Below are positions 26,701 through 35,568 of a DNA stretch of 64,000 nt, in pieces. The notes under the pieces are model-generated. The model worked only from the letters and a program-made list of their open reading frames with translations, was not told the origin of the DNA and searched no databases. Within the stretch, counting starts at the first letter, position 1, and the number at the start of each line of letters is the position of its first letter. A program made the position numbers and the translations under genes. This stretch comes from Bacteroidaceae bacterium (lineage in GTDB: Bacteria; Bacteroidota; Bacteroidia; Bacteroidales; Bacteroidaceae). The stretch lies in contig JAFQBB010000008.1 of the NCBI GenBank assembly GCA_017416805.1, positions 1 to 64,000 on the forward strand, in the 5' to 3' direction.

Positions 26701-27138
26701 CTTATCGGAAAGTTCGCGATGCGACACTACACGTTCTGCCAAAGCTTCGGGCGAAGCAACAACATGCAATACCCCTTTGCTACCTTGCCCTCCATGCCGT
26801 TCCTGCAAACGGGCCAAGACTTCTGTACGCAATATCTCGTTGGCAGAATCCCGCTGGCCGTACTTGATAGCTCTCCGGTATGACGAAGGGAAAAAGAGCA
26901 CTTTTTCTTCTCCCAGCACTTGCATCAAGTCATGATAAAAGTACCCGGCTTGCTCCATGTCGTTCAGTACATAAAGGATAGTTAGCCCGCCTTCAAGACT
27001 TCCCAAGACCATCGAAGCCGACGATGCTGTCAGTCCGTTAAGATGCAGAATACGCACCGAAGCATCTCCCATCAGCCGTTCCAATGCTTTTGCATTCGGA
27101 TGACTCTTATATAACTGTTGCAACTCTTTCAGTTCCAT
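23731..27138 (-). CDS. mfd: Transcription-repair coupling factor Mfd
   Basis: 1135 residues, full length. The N-terminal UvrB-like region (YEPGQFAMRGSILDVFSF, DEIDSIRTF) would recruit UvrA. An RNA-polymerase-interacting CarD-like domain follows (FEPGDYVVHIDHGVGRFGGL). The RecG-type helicase motor has Walker A GDVGFGKT and the DEEQ box, and the C-terminal TRCF domain ends the protein. It displaces RNA polymerase stalled at DNA lesions and recruits nucleotide excision repair. Last gene of a minus-strand run: the Sua5-like gene ends 19 bp upstream. Confidence 0.97.
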   Translation of the reverse strand: MELKELQQLYKSHPNAKALERLMGDASVRILHLNGLTASSASMVLGSLEGGLTILYVLNDMEQAGYFYHDLMQVLGEEKVLFFPSSYRRAIKYGQRDSANEILRTEVLARLQERHGGQGSKGVLHVVASPEALAERVVSHRELSDKTLQLHVGQQTVSTTILETLESFGFSRVDYVYEPGQFAMRGSILDVFSFSSEYPYRIDFFGDEIDSIRTFEVENQLSRQQVQEVAVVPELASLGGEEVSFLDFLPTDSVLVFSDFLWIRERIDAIHGEAFTNQAIMVQESEASGKPLVPPSLIDGGLFVERALNFRRIELGHKPTGVPDATLAYDVTAQPIFHKNFDLVSSTFADYLARGYRLYILADSAKQCARLQTIFDERAEKEGEYTRITFIPVSHTLHEGFADNTLKCCFFTDHQIFDRFHKYNLRSERARGGKVALTLKELQQFEPGDYVVHIDHGVGRFGGLVRIPNGDGSTQEVIKLYYQNDDVVFVSIHALHKVAKYKGKDGEPPRMNKLGTGAWERIKEKTKTKIKDIARDLIRLYARRREEKGYAYSPDSFMQHELEASFLYEDTPDQLKATQDVKADMERQRPMDRLVCGDVGFGKTEVAVRAAFKAVADNKQVAVLVPTTVLAYQHYQTFKDRLKDFPCRVEYLSRARKASDVKRILKELKEGEVNILVGTHRLVGKDVQFKDLGLLVIDEEQKFGVSVKEKLRQLKVNVDTLTLTATPIPRTLQFSLMGARDLSVIQTPPPNRYPIQTEVHTFNEAVIVDAVNFEMSRSGQVFIVSNRISSLAELANMIHRHIPDARICIGHGQMEPEKLEKVIFDFVNFDYDVLIATTIIESGIDIPNVNTIIINQAHNFGLSDLHQLRGRVGRGNRKAFCYLIAPPLTLLTPEARRRLQAIENFSDLGSGIHIAMQDLDIRGAGNMLGAEQSGFIADLGYETYQKILTEAVTELKNDEFAELYATDDGAVQVDGEELIDGGDFVAECNIESDLELLFPDEYIPSSSERMLLYRELDGLQLDKELMDYKLRLEDRFGKVPPEGEELMRIVPLRRLGKRLGAERIFLKAGRMTLFFVSNPDSPYYQSQAFGHIINYMSQHPRQCNLREQAGKRSMVVRDVPTVETAVAILQEVTSC

Positions 27139-27157
27139 GATTCCTCCTATCCTCCAA

Positions 27158-27769
27158 TCATTCCATCAATTCCCCACATCCTTGTCTGATAATCTCAACT
27201 TCTCCATCCAACAGGTTCACAACCGTCCCTGGTTCAACACCTCCAATCCCGCAATCAATCACCATATCCACCTTTCCTCCAAACTTCTCGTCTATAAGTT
27301 CGGGAGTGGTCATGTATTCCAAATCATCGGCCTCATCATAAGGCAAAGAAGTCGTCATTATAGGTGCTCCTAACAGGCGGGACACTTCAAGAAGAATCGG
27401 ATTATCGGGCACACGGATACCTACCTCCTTACGATTACGGAAAATCTTAGGCAACCGATGGTTGGCAGGCAAAATGAAAGTGAACGGCCCCGGCAAATTC
27501 CGCTTCATCAGTTTGAAAGCAGAATCATCAACCTTGGCATATTCACTGACTTGTTTCAAATCGTGACAGATAATGGAAAGAAGATTTTTCTGCGGGTCAA
27601 GTCCCTTTAATTTACAGATACGTTCTACAGCGCGTTCTTTCAAAGCATGACACCCAACAGCATAAACCGTATCTGTAGGATACACCAGCAGTCCCCCGTC
27701 TTCCAACAGGCTGACCACCTCAGCGATATCGCGCGAAGAATTGTTTTTTTCGTATAATCTTTTCAGCAT
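27158..27769 (-). CDS. Sua5/YciO/YrdC-family protein, probable L-threonylcarbamoyladenylate synthase
   Basis: 203 residues spanning the YrdC fold (GGLLVYPTDTVYAVGCHA; CKLKGLDPQKNLLSIIC; LPGPFTFILPA; VGIRVPDNPI; MTTSLP). YrdC/Sua5 members make threonylcarbamoyl-AMP for the t6A37 tRNA modification. The substrate motif (KxR...SxN in canonical members) reads KLKG...LLSII here, closer to YciO-like versions. The biochemical call is therefore less certain than the fold. Sits 16 bp after the GNAT gene and 19 bp before mfd. Confidence 0.8.
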   Translation of the reverse strand: MLKRLYEKNNSSRDIAEVVSLLEDGGLLVYPTDTVYAVGCHALKERAVERICKLKGLDPQKNLLSIICHDLKQVSEYAKVDDSAFKLMKRNLPGPFTFILPANHRLPKIFRNRKEVGIRVPDNPILLEVSRLLGAPIMTTSLPYDEADDLEYMTTPELIDEKFGGKVDMVIDCGIGGVEPGTVVNLLDGEVEIIRQGCGELME

Positions 27770-27785
27770 ATCCTAAAACACTCTA

Positions 27786-28325
27786 TTACCTTAAACTTTC
27801 TTTAAATCTCACCATCAATACGGCATCACGATATCCGCCTCCATCCCGACGAAGCCAATCTTTCAACAAATGTTCCTCTGTAAATCCTTGACCACGAAAA
27901 AGTCTCAAACTGGCTTCATTGTCGGACGGCACATAGGCCACAAGCTGATGCAAATGAAGAAAATCAAAAGCATAGCAACACAGCATCTGCAAGACACGTC
28001 CACCAACACCCTCTTTTCTATGTTCCGGCACAATGGCTATACCCACTTCGGCCCTATCATGCAAAGGTTCAAAGTTCGTCAGATCCACACAACCCAGCAC
28101 CTTCCCATCAAGCAAATCCTCTACCATCAAACGCATCTGCTTATCGGCAAAGAAGTCATTGGTGGACTGCTCAATGTACTGTTTAAGAGTGAATCGGGAA
28201 TAGGGCATCGTACTACAACCCACCTTCCAATTTAGCGGTTCATTCTCCAGCTTGTACATCATCTCCAAATCTTCCGGTTCAGGAGCACGCAAGCGCAGAT
28301 TATTATCTTGCATATATTTTTTCAT
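27786..28325 (-). CDS. GNAT-family N-acetyltransferase (RimJ/RimL-like)
   Basis: 179 residues from MKKYMQDNNLRLRAPEPEDLEMMYKLENEP. The acetyl-CoA-binding motif A is VGIAIVPEHRKEGVGGRVL and motif B is LRLFRGQGFTEE. The start at 28325 is chosen because its ATG overlaps the stop of the upstream glycosyltransferase (ATGA on the minus strand, 28322-28325), showing translational coupling. A longer frame from 28376 would overlap by over 50 bp. Likely acetylates an N-terminus, amino sugar or polyamine; substrate not deducible. Confidence 0.85.
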   Translation of the reverse strand: MKKYMQDNNLRLRAPEPEDLEMMYKLENEPLNWKVGCSTMPYSRFTLKQYIEQSTNDFFADKQMRLMVEDLLDGKVLGCVDLTNFEPLHDRAEVGIAIVPEHRKEGVGGRVLQMLCCYAFDFLHLHQLVAYVPSDNEASLRLFRGQGFTEEHLLKDWLRRDGGGYRDAVLMVRFKESLR

Positions 28326-29536
28326 TTTTGAGGAAGTGAAAACGTAGATGAGGCGAAAACCAACGTTTTTGACCATACAGAATAAAGTCCAAGACGCATA
28401 CGCTTACGGTCTTTACGCAAATGTTCACGACGGATGAATGCCAGAATCTCGGAATAGCTGAACAATTCCGTATCAAACACGATGTAACCATACGAAGCCT
28501 TCTGTTTCTCTTCTGCTATCTGTTTCAATGGCAATGTACGTTCTTCCTCATCATGCGGATTCAGCGGTATGCAGAGACATTGCATGTTATTTGCATGACA
28601 AACAGACTGTACTTCTCCACACATCTCATGGCTTCCAATCACCAACATCCGGAAACGGTCACTATCGGCCAACACACGCGGACGTGCCATTTGACGCAAC
28701 AGATACTCCAAACCGCCACGAAGAAAGATTCCCAAGCGTATCAACCATGTGAGCCAGCGGCGTCCATTTCCACAGAAATGTTTGTTATAAAAAATCAGCA
28801 TCGCATTATAGAAGTTCTGCACATAGCGGAAAGAAGTTTTCTGTGTGCTTTCCCCCTTGTAATGGATGATGGATAAAGGCAAATAATAGTTGCTGTATCC
28901 GGCTTTCAGCAAGCGATAAGACAAATCAATATCCTCGCCATACATAAAAAAGGTTTCATCCAATAGTCCGATCTCTTCCAAGGCCGAACGGCGAAGCATC
29001 ATAAAAGCTCCCGAAACAATCTCTATACGTGCAGGCTCATTCTCGTCAAGGTATCGCATATAATAATGTCCCATAAGGTGCGACTTGGGGAATAACGTAC
29101 ACAATCCTATCATCTTGCAAAACGAAGTGAACGGAGTTGGCACCCCTCTGCGCGACTCCCAAGCAAAACTACCATTGGCTTTCAACATTTTCACTCCCAA
29201 AGCACCGGCATCGGCATGAGCATCCAGAAAAGAAACACACTCTTTCAGGACCTCCTCGCCCACCACCGTATCGGGATTGAGCAACAACACATATTCTCCA
29301 CGTGCCTCATGGATAGCCAGATTGTTTCCACGAGCAAAGCCCAGATTTTCCTTGGAAACTATAAATCTCACCCAAGGGAATAAGGGAGAAAGTTCTTCTA
29401 CAGAACCATCGGTCGAGGCATTATCTACGACCATCACTTCTGCATTCATCCCACTGATGGCACGCCCTACCGAGTGAAGGCACTGCCTCAAGTATTCCTT
29501 TACGTTATAATTTACAATTACAATTGTCAGTTTCAT
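28322..29536 (-). CDS. Family 2 glycosyltransferase (rhamnosyltransferase-like)
   Basis: 404 residues from MKLTIVIVNYNVKEYLRQCL. GT-A fold features: VDNASTDGSVE, the metal-binding LLNPDTVVGEE, a GAFMMLRRSALEEIG acceptor loop and GEDIDLSYRL. A C-terminal amphipathic/hydrophobic helix (WLTWLIRLGIFLRGGLEYLL) and an extra about 100-residue tail follow. Architecture matches WbbL-type transferases that extend surface polysaccharides at the inner membrane. It is an isolated glycosyltransferase in a recR-mfd operon, not within a capsule locus. The frame extends upstream to 29617, but MKLTIVIVNYN is the conserved start. Confidence 0.88.
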   Translation of the reverse strand: MKLTIVIVNYNVKEYLRQCLHSVGRAISGMNAEVMVVDNASTDGSVEELSPLFPWVRFIVSKENLGFARGNNLAIHEARGEYVLLLNPDTVVGEEVLKECVSFLDAHADAGALGVKMLKANGSFAWESRRGVPTPFTSFCKMIGLCTLFPKSHLMGHYYMRYLDENEPARIEIVSGAFMMLRRSALEEIGLLDETFFMYGEDIDLSYRLLKAGYSNYYLPLSIIHYKGESTQKTSFRYVQNFYNAMLIFYNKHFCGNGRRWLTWLIRLGIFLRGGLEYLLRQMARPRVLADSDRFRMLVIGSHEMCGEVQSVCHANNMQCLCIPLNPHDEEERTLPLKQIAEEKQKASYGYIVFDTELFSYSEILAFIRREHLRKDRKRMRLGLYSVWSKTLVFASSTFSLPQK

Positions 29537-29629
29537 AAATCCTATTTCATTGCAGGAGCGGATTAAAGGTGTGTAAAGTGCAAGAGAATACCCATCTGTC
29601 CATCCTCTGTCACCCATAATCTTTAAGCC

Positions 29630-30064
29630 TTAATCCATACACTTTATATTCTCTGGCCAGCAGAAAAGAGTGGCAGTCAATCCGACAACAGCACACAGCC
29701 CGCCAATGCTGCTGAGCGTGGTGTAGTAAACCGACAAGTCTATCAATATCACAATGGCCAGCAAAGCAAGGCGTATTTCACTCCATCGCTGATAACGTTT
29801 CAAGAACATATCGGTCTGTTCATTCTCTATACTCTTTCCCATAGCCTGCCCGAACATTTTTAATGAAGCGGGTATCAAACACAACGTCAGCAATATACTG
29901 GCTGTTTGCAGTATATAGCACACACGTCCGTCGTGCGCCAGTATTCCCTCTTCCAAAATTCCGGTCTCGTACAACCCGAACAAGCCTATGACCAATAACC
30001 ATACCACAATAAATTCGGCCTGCAGACGACGAAAAACTTTTTTGCTTGATTCTTCTTTATTCAT
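29630..30064 (-). CDS. Four-helix inner-membrane protein of unknown function
   Basis: 144 residues. Hydrophobic segments near 18-36 (FIVVWLLVIGLFGLYETGI), 50-68, 97-115 and 118-138, with a charged loop between helices two and three (GKSIENEQTDMFLKRYQRWSE). It is commonly found next to recR in Bacteroidales as far as I recall, but I know no function. 16 bp after recR, so probably co-transcribed. Confidence 0.7.
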   Translation of the reverse strand: MNKEESSKKVFRRLQAEFIVVWLLVIGLFGLYETGILEEGILAHDGRVCYILQTASILLTLCLIPASLKMFGQAMGKSIENEQTDMFLKRYQRWSEIRLALLAIVILIDLSVYYTTLSSIGGLCAVVGLTATLFCWPENIKCMD

Positions 30065-30080
30065 TTTTCCTCAAGTTTAA

Positions 30081-30689
30081 TCATTTGAATGGAACACGAG
30101 CCATGATGCTACGTCCCAACGTAACCTCATCAGTATATTCCAATTCATCACCAACCGAAATACCCCGTGCAATAACAGTCAATGCGACACCCGTATGTGC
30201 CAATTTGCGATAGATGTAGAAGTTTGTCGTATCGCCTTCCATCGTAGGACTAAGCGCCAGGATTATTTCATCAATCCCTCCAGCCTCGACCCGTTTCACT
30301 AAACTTTCTATTTGAAGGTCATTCGGGCCTATTCCATCCATGGGCGATATGACTCCGCCCAACACATGATACACTCCACGATACTGTTGTGTATTCTCCA
30401 CCGCCATGACATCCCTTATATTCTCAACCACACAGATAGTAGATTTGTCACGCGAAGGAGATGCACACAATTGGCATATATCCGTATCAGAAATATTATG
30501 GCACACCCGGCAATATTTCACCTCATGCTTCAACGTGATAAGAGACTGGCCAAAACTCTCCACCATCGCCGTGTCCTGACGAAGCAGATGAAGCACCAAC
30601 CGCATGGCTGTCTTCCTGCCTATACCCGGCAGCTTGGCAAATTCACTTACAGCCTTCTCCAACAAAGCCGAGGGATATTGTTGATTCAT
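30081..30689 (-). CDS. recR: Recombination mediator protein RecR
   Basis: 202 residues, normal length. N-terminal helix-hairpin-helix ([20 protein letters not shown] variant), a C4 zinc finger ([16 protein letters not shown]), and a Toprim domain ([16 protein letters not shown], then [18 protein letters not shown]). RecR works with RecO/RecF to load RecA at gaps. First gene of a probable six-gene minus-strand operon ending with mfd. Confidence 0.97.
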   Translation of the reverse strand: MNQQYPSALLEKAVSEFAKLPGIGRKTAMRLVLHLLRQDTAMVESFGQSLITLKHEVKYCRVCHNISDTDICQLCASPSRDKSTICVVENIRDVMAVENTQQYRGVYHVLGGVISPMDGIGPNDLQIESLVKRVEAGGIDEIILALSPTMEGDTTNFYIYRKLAHTGVALTVIARGISVGDELEYTDEVTLGRSIMARVPFK

Positions 30690-30710
30690 ACCTTAATATA
30701 TAATTAAGCC

Positions 30711-30719
30711 GCAAAGATA
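30711..30719 (-). promoter_or_regulatory. -7 promoter element of the recR operon
   Basis: The minus strand reads TATCTTTGC, 21 bp before the recR ATG. The expected -33 position holds TGTG rather than TTTG, so only the -7 box is clear. Confidence 0.55.
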
Positions 30720-30774
30720 GACAAAATCTTCCGTTTTACACACATATACTGACCATATTTCAAGGAATTTGTCG

Positions 30775-30783
30775 TAACTTTGC
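30775..30783 (+). promoter_or_regulatory. -7 promoter element of engB
   Basis: TAACTTTGC, 25 bp before the engB ATG. No good -33 TTTG at the right distance. Divergent from the recR promoter. Confidence 0.5.
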
Positions 30784-30808
30784 ACCATCACAAAAAAAAG
30801 AATCGGTT

Positions 30809-31405
30809 ATGGAAATAAAGAGCGCACGTTTCATCATCAGTAATACGCAAATAGAGAAATGTCCACAAGACGGACTCCCTGAATACGCATTCATCGGACG
30901 TTCCAATGTAGGCAAAAGCAGCCTCATCAATATGCTGACACGCAACAACAAGTTGGCCATGACCAGTGCGACCCCAGGAAAAACCCTACTAATCAACCAT
31001 TTCCTCATCAACGAAACCTGGTATCTGGTTGACCTTCCTGGCTACGGATATGCCCAACGAGGCAAGCAACAACAGGAAAAGATTACCCATATCATCGAAA
31101 ACTACATTCTGGAACGCGAACAAATGACCTGTTTGTTCGTACTCATAGACAGCCGGCACGAACCTCAAAAAATAGACCTAGAATTTATGGAATGGTTAGG
31201 GGAAAATGGTATCCCTTTTGCCATTGTCTTCACCAAGGCCGACAAACTCTCTGGAGGCAAATTGAAAACAAACATGGAGGCCTACAAGAACCGACTCCTG
31301 GAGCAATGGGAAGAACTCCCACCCATATTTGCGACCTCGTCAGAGAAACGTACTGGACGGGAAGAACTGTTGGCATATATCGACGGAATAAACAAGACTC
31401 TATAA
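30809..31405 (+). CDS. engB: Ribosome biogenesis GTPase EngB (YihA/YsxC)
   Basis: 198 residues with all GTPase motifs: G1 GRSNVGKS, G2 region TSATPGKT, G3 DLPGYG, G4 TKAD and G5 near ATSSEK. EngB is needed for assembly of the 50S subunit. Start at 30809 places the -7 box 25 bp upstream. Monocistronic, convergent with the RsmI-like gene. Confidence 0.96.
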   Translation: MEIKSARFIISNTQIEKCPQDGLPEYAFIGRSNVGKSSLINMLTRNNKLAMTSATPGKTLLINHFLINETWYLVDLPGYGYAQRGKQQQEKITHIIENYILEREQMTCLFVLIDSRHEPQKIDLEFMEWLGENGIPFAIVFTKADKLSGGKLKTNMEAYKNRLLEQWEELPPIFATSSEKRTGREELLAYIDGINKTL

Positions 31406-31429
31406 TTACCTGACAATATAATTATATTC

Positions 31430-32137
31430 CTATCCTTTATATATAAGGAATATACAAGGACGTTTCTCCAAATTCGGAAAGTTCCCTTTCCATTCCTTGA
31501 CAGTGCGTGTACGAATATACTCATCCTCACATGTCACATTGCATGCAATACAAAGCCGCGTCTGCGGCCTGCAAGTCTGCAGCAACTCCTCCAGCAAACG
31601 ACGATTCCGATAAGGAGTTTCGATAAAAAGTTGTGTCTGGTCCTCGGCATAAGCGCGTTGTTCCAACTGCTTGATTTTACGAGTACGTTCTGCCTGGTCA
31701 ATAGGCAAATAGCCATGAAACGCAAAACTCTGTCCATTGAATCCCGACCCCATAACAGACAACAGGATTGACGAAGGCCCCACAAGAGGCACCACCTTCA
31801 GCCCACGCCGTTGGGCTATGGCAACCACGTCAGCTCCCGGATCGGCAATGGCAGGGCAACCAGCTTCAGAAATAACACCCATCGGTTCTCCTCCAACCAG
31901 CGGTTTCAAGTATCCGCTAATCTCAGTAGCCAAAGTATGTTTGTTAAGAGGATAAAACGTCAGCGAATCAATATCAATAGAAGGCTCGACCTTTTTAAGG
32001 AAACGTCGCGCAGTACGCACTTCTTCTACAATAAAATACTTGATTTGCAGAATAATCTCTTTGTTATACGAAGGAAGCACCTTTTCCAGCGATGTATCTC
32101 CCAATGTGACGGGAATAAGATATAGAGCAGAATCCAT
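31430..32137 (-). CDS. RsmI-like tetrapyrrole-methylase-fold SAM methyltransferase
   Basis: 235 residues. TP-methylase features: start LYLIPVTLGD, the SEAGCPAIADPG motif with GA(D/N), VPLVGPSSILLSVMGSG, and FIETPYRNRRLLEEL. These resemble RsmI, which 2'-O-methylates C1402 of 16S rRNA. The first loop differs from true RsmI (usually PIGNL at residues 9-13; here PVTLGD). It may be the shorter Bacteroidetes paralogue with an unverified target. Followed by gldB in the other direction of reading (gldB ends 40 bp away on the same strand, upstream). Confidence 0.82.
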   Translation of the reverse strand: MDSALYLIPVTLGDTSLEKVLPSYNKEIILQIKYFIVEEVRTARRFLKKVEPSIDIDSLTFYPLNKHTLATEISGYLKPLVGGEPMGVISEAGCPAIADPGADVVAIAQRRGLKVVPLVGPSSILLSVMGSGFNGQSFAFHGYLPIDQAERTRKIKQLEQRAYAEDQTQLFIETPYRNRRLLEELLQTCRPQTRLCIACNVTCEDEYIRTRTVKEWKGNFPNLEKRPCIFLIYKG

Positions 32138-32176
32138 TTCAGGAGGTTATTAAGTATAGGAGGGTTAAGGATTAGC

Positions 32177-33190
32177 TTAATAAGGCAACTGCAGATCTTT
32201 CAAGATAGCACGATAATCCGTGTCACGCAACAAATCTGCAATAGTGAGGTGCGAATTCTTGGCCATGTATTCATCAATGATATGACAGCCTATCCACACC
32301 CCTACCTCTCCCGGAGAGTCCTCACCTAAAGGATAGGTACACTCAGCAGGTTGCAGATAGATACGTACCAACATAGGATCGGTAGAATGCAATCGTCCGG
32401 ACTCAACAAAATGATTCCAGATTTCCTCACGATGCTGCTTGCACCATAGCCCCTCCTCTTCAGTGTATCCCATCTCTTCTTCCAACGTAGCAGCCTGCAT
32501 AAGCTGGGCCACCACCCAATGTATTTTCCCTCTGTGCAGGATATGGTCCAGAAGAGTGCGATGCCATTCCCAAGGGAAAGGATATTCACTGAGCAGGTAG
32601 AAAGCCATGCAATCAGGAACGATGCGTTGGGGCGACATACTGCGACATTGGTAAGAGTAATAGAACTGTTCGTAAAGAGGATAGTCAGCCCCCATGTATT
32701 TGTCAATACTGAATCCCAACACACTATCCCCCACCACCACCGATTGGTTAAGAGCAGATATTTGTGCATACACGCGAGGTATAGGCATATGCGGAAGTTC
32801 ACGTTTCAACCGGCGGAAGGCCCGTGTAAAATCACGTTCCAGCGCACTCATGTCGCTGAAGCGTCCCAATGCATCATGGCGCAATGTCTGCAATATGGTG
32901 TCAGTATAGTATTCGCGCAAACGGGTATTGATACCATCATCGCTCACAGATCCAATAGCCAGCACATCTTCAATAAGGAACTTGGTCTCTTGTGGATAGT
33001 CAGTACTCATCTTTTGCAGTGCCGAGAAACTGTTCAACTCCACATATTCGTCAATCAGTTTGTCATACCGATGAATCTTCACATCCGTCACGGCACGCCC
33101 ATCCTTACCAAAGTCCAATGACCATTGGCAAGCAACAAAAGCCAGACAGGCAAATATTGCCGTGTAAAGGAAATGAAGTCTGTTACGCAT
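32177..33190 (-). CDS. gldB: GldB-like lipoprotein
   Basis: 337 residues. Lipoprotein signal with Cys at residue 21 (FACLAFVAC). The family pattern YDKLIDEYVELNSFSALQKM, YPLYEQFYYSYQCRSMSPQRIVPDCMAFYLLSEYPFPWEWHRTLLDHIL and GEVGVWIGCHIIDEYM are characteristic. GldB is required for gliding in Flavobacterium but is also conserved in non-gliding Bacteroidales, where its role is unclear. Only 9 bp after fabI, so probably co-transcribed. No other gliding genes are visible in the window. Confidence 0.85.
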   Translation of the reverse strand: MRNRLHFLYTAIFACLAFVACQWSLDFGKDGRAVTDVKIHRYDKLIDEYVELNSFSALQKMSTDYPQETKFLIEDVLAIGSVSDDGINTRLREYYTDTILQTLRHDALGRFSDMSALERDFTRAFRRLKRELPHMPIPRVYAQISALNQSVVVGDSVLGFSIDKYMGADYPLYEQFYYSYQCRSMSPQRIVPDCMAFYLLSEYPFPWEWHRTLLDHILHRGKIHWVVAQLMQAATLEEEMGYTEEEGLWCKQHREEIWNHFVESGRLHSTDPMLVRIYLQPAECTYPLGEDSPGEVGVWIGCHIIDEYMAKNSHLTIADLLRDTDYRAILKDLQLPY

Positions 33191-33199
33191 ATTCTTTAT

Positions 33200-34057
33200 T
33201 TATCCATAAATGATTTTTCCATTCTCATCCTTATACTCATCCAGTCCACGCTCGTAAGTTGCCATAGCTCGAAGACTCATGCCCACGCTTGAGAAACCTC
33301 CATCGTGATAAAGGTTCTGCATAGTCACCTTACGCGTCAAGTCAGAGAACATAACAATACAGTAGTCCGCACACTCGTCAGCCGAAGCGTTACCCAAAGG
33401 AGACATGCGATTGGCAAAATCAAAGAGTTTGTCCATACCTTTCACCCCCGAACCTGCAGTAGTCATGGTGGGCGACTGGGAGATAGTATTCACACGCACA
33501 TTACTCTCCCGACCATAGATATAGCCGAAGCTACGGGCTATAGACTCCAAAAGTGCCTTGGCATCTGCCATATCGTTATAGCCATAAAAGGTTCGCTGTG
33601 CCGCCACATAACTCAAAGCCAGGATAGAGCCATAATCAGCAATAGCCTCCAGTTTCTTGGCTGCCTGTATCATTTTGTGGAAAGAAACAGCCGATACGTC
33701 CAGCGTTTTCTCCAACATACCATAGTCAAGGTCATCATAAGTGCGGCGTTTACGTACATTGGGAGACATTCCGATAGAGTGAAGCACAAAATCTATTTTT
33801 CCGCCCAGGATTTCCACCGAACGTTTGAACACATTCTCCAAATCGGCCACACTCGTAGCATCGGCAGGAATCACCTCACACCCCAATTTCTCACTCAAGG
33901 CATTGGTCTGCCCCATACGTACAGCCACCGGAGTATTTGACAATGTAATAACAGCACCCTCTTCAACAGCACGTTCAGCCACCTTCCAAGCAATAGACTG
34001 CTCATTCAAGGCTCCAAAAATAACACCCCGTTTTCCCTTCAACAAGTTATAACTCAT
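33200..34057 (-). CDS. fabI: Enoyl-[acyl-carrier-protein] reductase FabI
   Basis: 285 residues, short-chain dehydrogenase fold. NADH-binding start GKRGVIFGALNEQSIAWKVA. The catalytic pair is in the Tyr-x6-Lys-type stretch TFYGYNDMADAKALLES (Tyr and Lys). VNTISQSPTMTTAGSG forms the substrate loop. FabI carries out the last reduction step in each round of fatty acid elongation. Its promoter at 34090-34122 is a full match. gldB follows in the same transcript. Confidence 0.96.
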   Translation of the reverse strand: MSYNLLKGKRGVIFGALNEQSIAWKVAERAVEEGAVITLSNTPVAVRMGQTNALSEKLGCEVIPADATSVADLENVFKRSVEILGGKIDFVLHSIGMSPNVRKRRTYDDLDYGMLEKTLDVSAVSFHKMIQAAKKLEAIADYGSILALSYVAAQRTFYGYNDMADAKALLESIARSFGYIYGRESNVRVNTISQSPTMTTAGSGVKGMDKLFDFANRMSPLGNASADECADYCIVMFSDLTRKVTMQNLYHDGGFSSVGMSLRAMATYERGLDEYKDENGKIIYG

Positions 34058-34089
34058 ACCTATTTTTTACTTTGTTATGATTTCCGCTT

Positions 34090-34122
34090 GCAAAGATAAC
34101 ACCTTTTAAGGAATTAAACAAA
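34090..34122 (-). promoter_or_regulatory. fabI promoter
   Basis: Minus strand: -33 TTTG (34122 to 34119) and -7 TATCTTTGC (34098 to 34090), spacing 20 bp. The start codon is 32 bp downstream. Confidence 0.75.
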
Positions 34123-34278
34123 TTTTTAGTATTATTTCTTTAAAATCTCTTTATTCGGACAAATTGTTTTCTCTTCTTCTTCCGAATTCATAAAAAAAAA
34201 TGCTCCTGTTCTGTCAACAAGTTGAAAAGGAGAAAAAGAAGGAATACACAAAATGCTTTGTATAAAAAATATCTTTTT

Positions 34279-34311
34279 TTTGCCTAAACGCTCTTTTTGA
34301 GCTATATTTGC
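34279..34311 (+). promoter_or_regulatory. Promoter of the DUF4861 gene
   Basis: -33 TTTG (34279-34282) and -7 TATATTTGC (34303-34311), spacing 20 bp. It excludes the upstream in-frame start at 34297, leaving ATG 34345. Confidence 0.78.
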
Positions 34312-34344
34312 AGCCCATACATGATTATATATAACTTAAGAAAC

Positions 34345-35565
34345 ATGAAAAAAACTGGAATTTATGCTGCATCTATGCTTTTTATAACTGCGGCAATGGG
34401 ATTACAAGCTCAGGAGAAAGTGCTGACTGTGGAGGTCAGCAATACATGGAAAGAAGCCAAGAATTATGAACCTGTGGTTCTCAACCTGGACGAGTTGAAT
34501 CCGGGCTTTAAGGTGAAATCTGCCTTCATCATGGATGGGGCAACTGAAATCCCTTCGCAAATTGACGATTTAAACGGAGACGGACATGCCGACGAACTAG
34601 CTTTCCTTATTGATGTGGAAGCTAAAGAAAAACGGACACTCACTGTTACCCTGTCGGCCAAAGAGAGCGACAAACGCTATCCGCCACAGGTGCATGCACA
34701 GATGATGTTGAGCGATAAAAAGAAGAAATATCCACGGATACAATCGCTGACTGTGCCAGGAGAAAGTGATGTTTATAACTGCCTGCACCACCACGGACCG
34801 GCTTTCGAATCGGAATTGGTCGGTTACCGCATCTATTTTGACAAACGGCAGACTGTTGACACCTACGGAAAAAGCCGCAAAGGATTGGAACTGGCCGAGA
34901 CTCTCTTCTATCCTACCGATGAGCATAAAGCCAAAGGATATGGCGACGATGTATTGTGGGTAGGAAGCACTTGTGGAGGAGGAACCTTGAAAGGATGGGA
35001 CAACGACAAACCGGCTCCTATTATCCCCACACTGCGTACAGAATGCATCCGCGCTTATGGGCCTTTACGCACAGTTGTCGATGTCATCGATACAGACTGG
35101 AACTATCAGGGAAGCACGTTGACCATGACCACCCGCTACATCCTCTACGGAGGACACCGCGATGTTCGCGTGGAGGTTTCGTTTAAGGAGGCTCTAAAAG
35201 ATGAGACTTTCTGCGCTGGTGTCATCAATGTGAAAGATTCAGAAAACTATTCGGACCATAAGGGGCTGATAGGATGTTGGGGCAGTGATTGGCCGGCCGG
35301 AGCCAATGACACCATAGGACGCAAGATAGAGACTGTGGGATTGGCCGTTTGCATTCCAAACCAATACGTAAAAGAGGAACAACCCGTGACAGACAATCTT
35401 GCTTATACCGTAGGTGCTAAAGGAAAGAAAGGGTTAACTTACTACTTATCATTCGCCTCACTGCGCGAGAGTTTCGGTTTCAAAAATGCCCAAGAATGGT
35501 TTGCCTACATGAAACAGTGGAAGAAGGAGTTGGAGCATCCGTGTAAGGTGGAGGTGAAAAAATAA
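34345..35565 (+). CDS. Secreted DUF4861-family protein
   Basis: 406 residues with a signal peptide (MKKTGIYAASMLFITAAMGLQAQ). Family features: PSQIDDLNGDGHADELAFLIDVEAKEKRT, CLHHHGPAFESELVGYRIYFDKRQTVD, YGDDVLWVGSTCGGGTLKGWD and LIGCWGSDWPAG. DUF4861 proteins are common in Bacteroidetes polysaccharide utilisation loci, often pectin- or ulvan-related, and are suspected lyases or esterases; the reaction is not proven from sequence. The HAD gene begins 4 bp after its stop and GH43 follows, suggesting a short operon for a plant polysaccharide. Confidence 0.82.
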   Translation: MKKTGIYAASMLFITAAMGLQAQEKVLTVEVSNTWKEAKNYEPVVLNLDELNPGFKVKSAFIMDGATEIPSQIDDLNGDGHADELAFLIDVEAKEKRTLTVTLSAKESDKRYPPQVHAQMMLSDKKKKYPRIQSLTVPGESDVYNCLHHHGPAFESELVGYRIYFDKRQTVDTYGKSRKGLELAETLFYPTDEHKAKGYGDDVLWVGSTCGGGTLKGWDNDKPAPIIPTLRTECIRAYGPLRTVVDVIDTDWNYQGSTLTMTTRYILYGGHRDVRVEVSFKEALKDETFCAGVINVKDSENYSDHKGLIGCWGSDWPAGANDTIGRKIETVGLAVCIPNQYVKEEQPVTDNLAYTVGAKGKKGLTYYLSFASLRESFGFKNAQEWFAYMKQWKKELEHPCKVEVKK

Positions 35566-35568
35566 CTC

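Noticed and set aside
32177-33190. Evidence for gliding motility or a complete type IX secretion system
   Set aside because: GldB alone is widespread in non-gliding Bacteroidales and no Por/Gld/Spr secretion genes are in the window; the sorting-like tails are noted without assuming the machinery.
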